DNA of 64,000 nucleotides from Pseudorasbora parva (Eukaryota > Chordata > Actinopteri > Cypriniformes > Gobionidae): NCBI RefSeq assembly GCF_024679245.1, contig NC_090178.1, forward strand, positions 43,448,072-43,512,071, given 5' to 3'. The position numbers were made by a program, and so were the translations under genes. Positions 48,801-64,000 of this stretch are shown piece after piece; position 1 is the first letter of the stretch, and every line of letters starts with the position of its first letter. The notes beneath the pieces were generated by a model that was given only the letters and a program-made list of their open reading frames with translations, was not told the origin of the DNA and ran no database searches.

Positions 48801-50159
48801 TTCAAATTCAACTATCTACAGCTACAGCACTTCATCACAGTCACATCCTCTGTCACGTCTACACTTTCCAGACCTTTCTTTCACATCTTCAGATCTCCTC
48901 TCTGCACACAGCAGTCTCACTCTAAAGCCGAAAGTATACTTCTTTTGACTTGTGTGCGTACTCAGGCGTCAGACGCATGTGCAGTTTGGAGCAATAGCTC
49001 ACTATGAGTTACAACCCATGTAAATACTGCGAAAAAATTAAATGCACATACAAAGTACGCACAGTTACAAAAATCCAGCGTTGTGCGCTCAGTACGCGCG
49101 TACTCTTCTGATGACGAAATTCGCATCATGCGCACTGTACGCTGATCCTCGCGTACGCGTAAAAAGTGAAGTATACGTTGACCTTTAGCCTTCAAATCCC
49201 TCACCTAGAATCTGCTGCAACTCATGACTGCAAGCTTTAGTCAGGGAGATTTGGGCTTTAACAAAATACATAAGACAGATTGAAGTGGGGATAAGAGACA
49301 AGAGCTGAAAGCATCCTCGCAGCAGACTTTCACAAACACACCGCTCTTCCAAAATCCTTTTCCGACTATTTCAAAGCCCTTCTGTAGTTAAACTCCATTT
49401 TCCATCCAATTTATTCCTTTCTTTGACTCAAACAGCCTGCACACCTACTTCTAGAAAGTTTCAGAGTGTCTTTATTTAATAAAAACTTTAAAAGTTAAAA
49501 AAATAATTCACCCAAAAATTGTCAAATTATGGCCTAATGGTTAGAGTTAAACTCGGGTCCAGCAGGAATCGTCGGTGGTGGGAGTGAATAACCAGCGCTC
49601 TCCTCCACCCTCAATACCACAACTGAGGTGAGACCCTTGAGCAAGGCACCGAACCCTTAACTGCTCCCCGTACTGTTCCACATCATGCATCACAGTAAAG
49701 CCCATAATACTTCAGTTATAGTTCAGACTCTATTCCATGTGCACTCATCCGAAATACAGTACATTAAAAAAACCATTGAAATATTTCATTTTCTGATAAT
49801 GTAATACATATATAATATAAATTTGATGTTCTAAATGCTAATTTATCTTAATAGATTTATCTGTGCTTTAATTGGTTACTGTCTAAATGTGTTTCTGTTG
49901 GCAAAAGTGTAAAATTTGCATATTAAAGTTGCAAAGCATTAGGCATTGAACAATAGTGACCTTATTACAGTCAGCATCTGTGGTTGTCAATCAAAGGCTC
50001 TACTGTATTATTGGTGCGGAGCGATCATTGGTCACCGTCTTCCTGAGTCGAATATGGGCGAATGGATTGATCCTAGGAAGAAGCAAAGTTTAAATCAACT
50101 AACCCATCAAACATGGAGCGTCTTAACACGCTCTTCTAAACAGTGGTAACTAGCTGTAC
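45806..50159. repeat. Gene-poor, repeat-rich interval right of ndufa3
   Basis: Contains an AATAAA on the minus strand near 45990, which could end a minus-strand transcript; an AAGTAAC-rich repeat at 46380-46650; an element at 46738-47585 with GCCCTGTTCACAC-type ends and a possible 5-bp CTCTG duplication; an element at 48378-48780 (TTGGTAACACTTTATTTTA ends, GAGT duplication); and one at about 48919-49184 (AAGCCGAAAGTATACTTC ends). No independent gene is recognised apart from the possible exon at 49185-49227. Confidence 0.5.
49185..49227 (-). CDS. Possible alternative last exon of the BAIAP2-like gene
   Basis: After a minus-strand acceptor (AGCTTGCAG) the frame expected from the 50160-50200 exon (phase 2) reads SHELQQILGEGFEG and stops. 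The TAA falls at the edge of a transposon (about 48919-49184), so the stop may have come with that insertion. There is no family match that I recognise. Confidence 0.25.
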
Positions 50160-50200
50160 CTGGTGGGTGATGGAGGTGGAGAGGTGAAATCACTGGACAT
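50160..50200 (-). CDS. Probable alternative C-terminal exon, BAIAP2-like gene
   Basis: A 41-base stretch bounded by TTCATGTTCCTCAG and a GTACAG donor encodes MSSDFTSPPPSPT in phase 0. That phase joins exactly to a cryptic donor in the 56103-56364 exon (after RLRLRDR). Mammalian BAIAP2 makes alternative C-termini by such 3' exon choice. It could also be a first coding exon of an unrelated gene. Confidence 0.4.
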
Positions 50201-50577
50201 CTGAGGAACATGAAAACAGTGTCAATAGAATGTATGACAATTCATTTTAAATCCTAAGATGATTTAGTGAGAGAAGAAAGTGAACATTTACAATGAGAAA
50301 ATCGATAATGATCTTAAATAGGAATAATCTTAAGGCAAGACACTAAAGGGTTAGTTCACCCAAAAATGAAAATTATCCCATAATTGACTCACTCACTACA
50401 CTACACTATATTGATAAAGGTTTTGGGATGTCTGCCCTTACATGCACATGAACTTCAATAACATCCCATTCTTAATCCATAGGGCCCTGAGCTGGCCCAC
50501 CCTTTGCAGCTTCAACTCTTCTGGGAAGGCTTTCCACAAGGTTTAGGAGTGTGTTTATGGGAATTTTTAGCCTGACA

Positions 50578-51093
50578 AGCCAGATCCACATCAAGATGTT
50601 TGGTCTGGAAACTCACCATAAACAGGGCTCAATCTGAGGGGCGGGATAAACGGTTGTCTTTCAAACTCCCTCTGCACGCGATAGGATAGCGCTACACCAA
50701 CCAGAGCAATGAAGGTGAAGCATAGCTCGTTGACAGATTAAACATTCGCCGTATCCGGTCAGCAAAACTCAGAACACATCTTCCCTTCTTAAGAATGACT
50801 TCAGTGCCGTTCTTTGTTCTTTTCTCAGAGAAAAGCTTAACTCCAAGTCTTCCAGAGTCGCGGTCAAAGCTGATTCGAAAGACCGCCGTTCGCCAGTTTC
50901 TGTGTTTACTAGTAGCAAGCAAGCGCAACTCGGCCGTCATTATGTTAAGCCTCGCCCACCAACTTTATACATGATGTGATTGGCCCGACCAGAGTTTGGT
51001 TTTTACAGCTCAGAAGTGTATTGAAAGTTGCTAGATGATACTTGCGGCAGATCAGATTTGCTGCCGCTAGGGTGCGTCTAGTTTTCTAGGCTA
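50578..51093 (-). mobile_element. Repeat A, uninterrupted copy, 516 bp
   Basis: Exact 9-bp duplication GGGAATTTT at 50569-50577 and 51094-51102, inside the Tc1-like element. Ends TAGCCTGACAAGCC and inverted TTTTCTAGGCTA. The minus-strand frame 50692-50940 (82 aa) reads SKHRNWRTAVF and DRDSGRL, as in the 5.3-7.8 kb copy. It provides the empty site for three nested insertions there. Confidence 0.88.
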
Positions 51094-51395
51094 GGGAATT
51101 TTAAGCCATTCTTCTAAAAGCGCATTTGTGAGGTCAGGCACTGATATTGGACGAGAAGGCCTGGCTCGCAGTCTCCACTCTAATTTATCCTAAAGGTGGA
51201 ACAGGAAAAAGCCATACCCAAACTGTTTCTATTCCCAAAGTTGGGAGCATGACATTGTCCAAAATGTCTTGGTATGCTAAAGCATTAAGAGTTCCTTTCA
51301 CTGGAACTAAGGGGACAAACCCAACCTCTGAAAAAACAACCCCACAACATAATCACCCCTCCACCAAACTTTACACTTGGCACAATACAGTCAGG

Positions 51396-52832
51396 CAAGG
51401 GCGTAGGTTGGGTCTCAGCTTTGGTGGGGACATCCCACCAGGTTTGCCCAGATTATATAGTCTATTATTTATTAATGAGTATAGAAATGCACCATAGTTT
51501 AGGTATTAATACGATTATTAATTTATGAGGCTTTTCGGCCCAATCCAGTACCATAATAATAATAAAACAAAATACTCTTTAATTGTCAAGTTCATAAATG
51601 ATTTTCAAAACTGATTTGGAAAAAAACACAACATGCACACAAAATTACTTATTTTCAATATAAAAAATGATTGTGGACTGGATATTTTTTTACCTCTTAT
51701 CACATTGAGCATGTCAAAGATTAGTAACAACTTTAGATTTGATGCATTGTTAGTTTTTGTACAGGATCAGTTTTTGTTTCTCCCTCATTTACTGTTCGTG
51801 GCTGTTTTTGCCCCATTGACTTCCATTATAACCACATTTTTTGATTGTAAAGCCATAATGCTACATAATCATGACCAATCACTTTTTATATTGAAAATAA
51901 GTTATTTTGTGTGTAAGTTTTTTTTTCCAAATCAGTTTTGAATCAGTTTTTGCATGGTAGGAATTCAACATAACAGAAATGCATACAGGTTTGGAACAAC
52001 TTGAGGGTGAGGAAATTGACAGATTTTTAATTTTTTGGTGCACTGTCTCTTTAAGCAGTCATTTTGAACCAGCACTTTACTGACAAAAATGTTCTGAAAT
52101 TCTAAAATTAAATTAAATTTTCTTTAATAATTTACTATTATGACTATATTATTATGCAATTATTTGTCCCATTTTTATCTAAATATTTTTTAAAATCAAA
52201 CTTTTTATGACAGGTTTATTTATTATTAATATAGCATATAGCTAAATGATAAAAATTAATAACATTAATTAGGCTATAATCTATTAATTAACCGGTCTAA
52301 TGTCTAGAAAAATAAGTCTGCCAAGCTTTGATAATGTATGGAATATTATATTAATATATTATCCATTATTTGGCCTACCTAGAAGCACGGATGTGTCCGT
52401 CATCGTTGCTGCTTTCAGTCAGACAGTCTGAGACACTGAAATGCTTCTCTGCAAAGGTTGCAGTTTGTCTTAGGTTCATCGTAAGTTACTGGACAGACCC
52501 ACTGATACCTTTTTTTCTATTCAGCCCTATAGCTGGAAATCTCTTGCGTTTAAACGGTGGACGCGAGCTCGACATGTTTTTAAAAAAACGCGCAAGTTTA
52601 CAGCGTATGTTCTCGAGACTCCGTCGCTATGGCAGCAGCAAAGCCGCCAAAACCCAAGCTTGTGCATCGCTTCCCGGTTTGATACGGCGGGACGCGTCGT
52701 TTTGCTTGTAAATACGGGACCATATATAGCAGCACGAAGGAGTTTGCTAAAATATTGGTAGGGACAATTTTGCTGTCTTAAAATGTTGATTGGGACTAGT
52801 ACCTAGCGTCCCCCCCTAAACCTACGCCCATG
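51396..52832. mobile_element. hAT-type element, 1.44 kb
   Basis: Exact 8-bp duplication CAGTCAGG at 51388-51395 and 52833-52840. Ends CAAGGGCGTAGG and inverted CCTACGCCCATG, the same family as 20512-21993. No transposase. ORFs of 102-113 residues inside show no recognisable domain. Confidence 0.9.
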
Positions 52833-52913
52833 CAGTCAGGCAAGTACCGTTCTCCTGGCAACCGCCAAACCCAGACTCATCTATCGGATTGCTAGACAGA
52901 GAAGCGTAATTTT

Positions 52914-53342
52914 TTACGCTAGAGTCCAGTGGCGACATGCTTTACTCCACCGCATCTGACGCTTTGCACTTGGTGATGTAAGGCTTGGATGAGCTGCTCG
53001 GCCATGGAAACCCATTTCATGAAGCTCTCTACGCACTGTTCTTGAGCAGTGAAGGCCATGTGCAGTTTGGAGGTCTGTAGCTATTGTTTCTGTAGAAAGT
53101 TGGCGACTTCTGCGCACTGTGCACCTCAGCATGCGCTGACCCCACTCTGTGATTTTACGTGGCCTATCACTTCGTGACTGAGTTGCTGTTGTTTCCAACT
53201 GCTTCCACTTTGTTATAACACCACTAACAGTTGATTGTGGAATATTTAGAAGTGAAGAAATTTTACGAATGGACTTATTGCACAGGTGGCAACCCATCAC
53301 AGCACCACACTTGAGTTCACTGAGCTCCTGAGAGCGACCCAT
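52914..53342 (-). pseudogene. Tc1-family transposase, N-terminal part
   Basis: From ATG at 53342 it reads MGRSQELSELKCGAV, a helix-turn-helix region with IRKISSLLNIPQSTVSGVI, a basic linker GRP-like motif (SDRPRKITEWG), a second DNA-binding region (LSTETIATDL) and GFHGRAA, then stops after RHWTL. Full transposases are about 340 residues; the catalytic DDE domain is broken. Later fragments in other frames match VWRLPGERYLPDC (52.85 kb) and VKFGGGVIMLWGCF (51.36 kb). Confidence 0.85.
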
Positions 53343-53532
53343 TCTTTCACAAATGTTTGAAGAAGCGTCTGCATGCCTAGTGCTTGATTTTATACACCTG
53401 TGGCCATGGACGTGATTTGAACAACTGAATGCATTGATTTGAAGGGGTGTCTCAAAACGTTTAGCAATATAATCTAGTGCTGTGTCCCAATTCACATACT
53501 ATCCATCCTAAATATTTCATTGGAGCTACTCT

Positions 53533-53700
53533 TTCCTGTAGCTCAACCAGTAGAGCGTGGCGCTAGCAACGCCAAGGTCATGGATTCGATTCCCAGGGAA
53601 AGCAAGAACTGACAATAATGTAAAATGTGTACCTTGAATGCAATGTAAGTCGCTTTGGATAAAAGCATCTGCCAAATGCATAAATGTAATGTAAATGTAA
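53533..53700 (+). repeat. tRNA-derived SINE
   Basis: The head has an A-box-like TAGCTCAACCAGTAGAGC and a B-box-like GGTCATGGATTCGATTCC, but the body does not fold into a full tRNA. The tail has GTCGCTTTGGATAAAAGC and ends in AAATGTAATGTAAATG repeats. Confidence 0.8.
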
Positions 53701-54836
53701 ATAGAATTCAAAACTAGAATTATTATGTCCCAAATTGTAGTATGTTGAAAAGAGTATTCCAAAGATACCTAGATGGTCTACTTTTTCCACTAGTAGAAGC
53801 TACTAGTAGTAGCTAGAGCTGATATTGCCCACAACCCATTGCGAGTTGCATGAGGATTTGATTAGAACTACAAACGCAGATAAAAAGTGTTAAAACACTA
53901 CAAACATGACAGATGTGCAAGTCCGACAATTAAGTAGAGAAGTTTAGATTAGGGGGTTTGAGTAATCAATTATCAATATTTAACCTGACGAAAATATATT
54001 TATTCAATGTTATCCACATTATATTTCATCTGCAACAGCATTGTGAACTTTTATAATGATATGTTTGGCCATTAACTTTTAAACGCATTATTATATTTAA
54101 ACTGCAAACACATGAGGAGAGTCTACATTAAAGATGTTCAATGTTGTAATTTAATTTTTAATTTATTTTGAAGCAGTATTAATTAAAGTTTCTTAACAGT
54201 CAAGATCAAATTATCTGCATCTTTTGCGCTGCATCAAGCCACTCCCATATTATCCGTCATCACTCAAATTAATGCACGTTGAAGATTAACTGCACAATGT
54301 GTGTAAACCTCCAATACAACTATAAAGTATTTATTCCATCACAATTCACAAATAAATCTGTCAATCAAGTAACTGTGTCTATAGTATTATACGCAGATTT
54401 TACACAACATTAAAATATTATTTTCAAATAAACTTTTATATGCATTATTATTTTAAATTATCTTGTAATAAAGTAACAGTGGCTGGGACAGATTTTAATT
54501 ATCACCTCAAGATGCAGTCTAATCGTGTTCACATGAAATAAGGCCTGAGCAGGTTTAAGCTTATGGACCTGTTGCTACGACAGCAAGTCCAGGATGAGCT
54601 TGGAAGAACCAAGCAATCCAAAATCATGCAAAATCGTCAACAATCAAATTCAGCTAACTAAGTTAGCGACGTACGAAGAACAGGCCCCAGAACAGAAAGA
54701 TTCATGAACATTTAAATCTTACAGTTCAGTGAAAATCAAGGTCACTCAAGTTTCCTTCACTTGGATTTGTTCTGGTGATTGGTTTGTGTTGATCTAAGCT
54801 AATCATATGTCACTTGTTTTTTGGGTAAGTCTACAT
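53701..54836. other. AT-rich DNA between two SINEs
   Basis: No gene, RNA or further repeat is recognised. Confidence 0.4.
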
Positions 54837-54844
54837 AATTTTTA

Positions 54845-55008
54845 CATTTACATTTATGCATTTGGCAGACACTTTTATCCAAAGCGACTTACATTGCATT
54901 CAAGGTAAACATTTTTTTCCCCATTATTGTCAGTTCTTGCTTTCCCTGGGAATCGAACCCATGACCTTGGCGTTGCTAGCGCCACGCTCTACTGGTTGAG
55001 CTACAGGA
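54845..55008 (-). repeat. tRNA-derived SINE, inverted copy
   Basis: Reverse complement of the 53533-53700 SINE. It is flanked by AATTTTTA at 54837-54844 and 55009-55016, an 8-bp target duplication. Confidence 0.85.
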
Positions 55009-55063
55009 AATTTTTATCTGAACACCCTTAGTCTGCATTTTCCTGTAGTTTCATGTTGAAAAT

Positions 55064-55839
55064 TAGCCTGACGTGGTCATACTCAATTCTAGTCAGAATA
55101 TGAGTCTGATGCTGCTCCATTGGGCTGTGATTATGGGGCGTTTCAACCGAACCAGGAAAGACCTCAATTGGACAGACCAACAACCAATCAGAGCAACGAA
55201 GCGACGCATTGTCAAATGTAAACAGACAGAGCTCAACTGCACTGTGTTGCCAAGTCCGCGTTTTTTCCGCGGGTTGTTTTCTATGCCTGCGGGTTGAAGC
55301 GACTATTATGTGATATATAGACCCATGAGTGCGAATTTTAGCAGGCTTGCCAAAATAACACACATTTTACCCCCCAAACGCCATTTTTTCCCCGGAGAAC
55401 CCCCCGAGAAGCTATTGTTTAGGGCTAGTAGTTGGCGGATTTTGTTGTAAAAACTTGGCAACCCTGTCTGCACGCGCGCTGAAATCAGGCTGGAATACAC
55501 GATCTTTATTGCCGGTGTTGTAAAAAAATATAATGATACACAGAGTACTACTTATCCAACATGATCATCATTTCTGAGAGAAATAGTGAAGGTGAATGCA
55601 TATACAAACAAGCTCTCCGTTTAGGATTCGAAAAAATATAATCCAAGCCCCTTTGATGACGTGATGATTACGTTACTGTTGATCATCTGTCCGTCATCGT
55701 CTAAAGCCCGTCCTGATGATTTCATTGGTCTGAACAGTTTCTGTTTGAAGATAATTACTCCTCTATGGATCGAGGCCAGACCGAACTGCCCGACCTAAAA
55801 ATGTGTGGGCGGGGCTAAGTTCGGCTGGCATCCAGGCTA
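55064..55839 (+). mobile_element. Element B, complete copy, 776 bp
   Basis: Exact 9-bp duplication GTTGAAAAT at 55055-55063 and 55840-55848. Ends TAGCCTGACGTGG and inverted GGCATCCAGGCTA. ORFs on both strands (74 and 111 aa) are read from the repeat. Confidence 0.88.
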
Positions 55840-56102
55840 GTTGAAAATACCCCTTTGACTACTTTTGAGGCCGTTACATAAAATATTACAGTATCATTCA
55901 CTCCCATTATAAAACTTGGAAGAACCAGGATATATTGTTAATATAACTCAGATTGTGTTTGGCTGAAAGAATAAAGTCATATGCATCTAGGAAGGCTTAA
56001 TTTTCATTTTGGTTTGAACTATCCCTTCAATATTCTGTGATGAAAGTATGGTGATAACTATTAGTTACCATTTTTAATCCTATATGCATGCAGTGTCTTG
56101 CC

Positions 56103-63170
<7,068 letters not shown>

Positions 63171-63592
63171 CTAGCAAGCAAAATTAGTTTCTTGTAATGT
63201 CAAATTCAATACACCGTGAATTTTCTTTTTTTTTTAAGTTAAAATAAAAGTTAAAAAATAATAAATCATTTTGCTGAAGCAATTATGACATTTTGGGTGC
63301 TTCTACAAGTCTTTGAACTCTTTTATCATGCTTCATGGGACTTACGAGCAAGTTTACTGTGACTGAAAAGCCAAACATATGGAGCTGGTTATGGTTATGC
63401 AAAAATCAAAATGGATTATAGTAAAATAGTTTTGAGGTCATAACATAGTATTGTGCAAGGAATCACACAAAAATAGGACAATCTCTATTTGTGTGAAAAC
63501 TAAAAAGACATAACAGTTGTTGGTGTTTAACTGACTAGTGTTTATTTTTTTACTAAAAATAGTTTACTAGTTTACTAAACTAAACTAGAAAC
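63171..63592 (-). other. BAIAP2-like intron upstream of the first visible exon
   Basis: AT-rich; no feature is recognised until the hAT-like left end at 63593. Confidence 0.4.
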
Positions 63593-64000
63593 TAGGGGTG
63601 TCAACAATAATCGATTCGGCGATGCATCGCGATGCGGGGCATGAACGATTCAGCATCGATGCGGCAAAGTGCCATAATCGATTATGTGCAATTCCCCTTT
63701 ATTCCACAAGGTGGCAATGTCTGATACCCAATGATGAAGTGACGTTTCACTCATAGTTACCTCTGACAGAAAACGAAACAATAATTATAATCAGCAAAAC
63801 TTGAAATGGGTTAGTGATTTACTTCAGAGAGCAAGTACTAAACACAATCATATGTTAGTGTCACTGTCTCTTGATGATGGATGTGGTCAAGAAGCTGTCA
63901 GTGATCAAAATATTGATTTTGAAGACATTGAAAATAAGTTTGGAGAATATGCTCGAGATCGCGAATATGACGCAGATGCTGAATCTACTGGTAAACTCTG
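63593..64000. mobile_element. hAT-like element left end, running off the window
   Basis: Begins TAGGGGTGTCAACAATAATC, followed by ATCGATTCGGCGATGCATCG repeats, the typical start of a hAT element. The right end and target duplication are outside the window. Confidence 0.65.
63738..64000 (+). CDS. Open frame of unknown function, incomplete at the right edge
   Basis: Open for 87 codons from two consecutive stops to the window end; first ATG at 63852. A possible acceptor (CTCTGACAG) precedes 63770. It reads NLKWVSDLLQRASTKHN, then an acidic region with DDGCGQEAVSDQNIDFEDI and ENKFGEYARDREYDADAES. I recognise no domain. It may be the start of the transposase or cargo of the hAT-like element around it. 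Confidence 0.35.

Larger units (their letters stand above)
50404..53478 (-). mobile_element. Tc1-like transposon split by two later insertions
   Basis: Three pieces (50404-50577, 51094-51395, 52833-53478) join to one Tc1-family element of about 1.1 kb. Ends are CACTATATTG and inverted AGCAATATAAT. The gaps are filled by element A (50578-51093) and a hAT element (51396-52832), each with its own target duplication. The transposase is on the minus strand. Confidence 0.88.

Noticed and set aside
53536..53605. tRNA gene
   Set aside because: A-box and B-box are present, but the stems do not pair as in a functional tRNA and the sequence continues into a SINE body and tail; an inverted copy has a target duplication.

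Overview
This is vertebrate nuclear DNA: small GT/AG-bounded exons, AT-rich introns, microsatellites and a very dense load of DNA transposons. The encoded proteins and repeat families point to a teleost, most likely a cyprinid related to zebrafish or carp. No bacterial-style operons, CRISPR arrays or phage are present.

Genes from left to right: the last three coding exons of arnt (+, 1-3031); a 61-residue single-exon cortexin-domain gene (+, 10424-10609, ctxnd2-like); a broken, intron-containing THAP-type transposase-like gene whose exon remnants scatter over 11.6-34.05 kb (-); mrpl51 (+, 35494-37231); tfpt (-, 37879-42577) head to head with ndufa3 (+, 43188-45805) across a short shared promoter; and the 3' half of a BAIAP2-family SH3 adaptor gene (-, 56103-63170, running off the right edge), with possible alternative 3' exons at 50.2 and 49.2 kb. 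The tfpt/ndufa3 pair has the same divergent arrangement as in human.

Almost everything between the genes is mobile DNA, and many insertions can be delimited to the base by target-site duplications (TSDs). They include five hAT-type elements with 8-bp duplications, a group of TAGCCT...AGGCTA elements with 9-bp duplications, at least five TTAA-flanked elements whose ends all begin AG, a Tc1-like element split by two later insertions, a degenerate LINE reverse transcriptase, two tRNA-derived SINEs in opposite orientation, and fold-back MITEs. Nesting is up to three deep (for example 5.3-7.8 kb).

The most unusual structure is at 60.26-62.71 kb: a minisatellite of 30-bp and 60-bp units inside a BAIAP2-like intron, open for hundreds of codons on the opposite strand and reading as a ten-residue repeat with one cysteine per unit. 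Other points of interest are one TTAA position in two diverged hAT copies used by two different TTAA elements, paralogous empty sites that prove insertion events, and the THAP-transposase fossil next to TTAA elements of a type such enzymes are known to mobilise.
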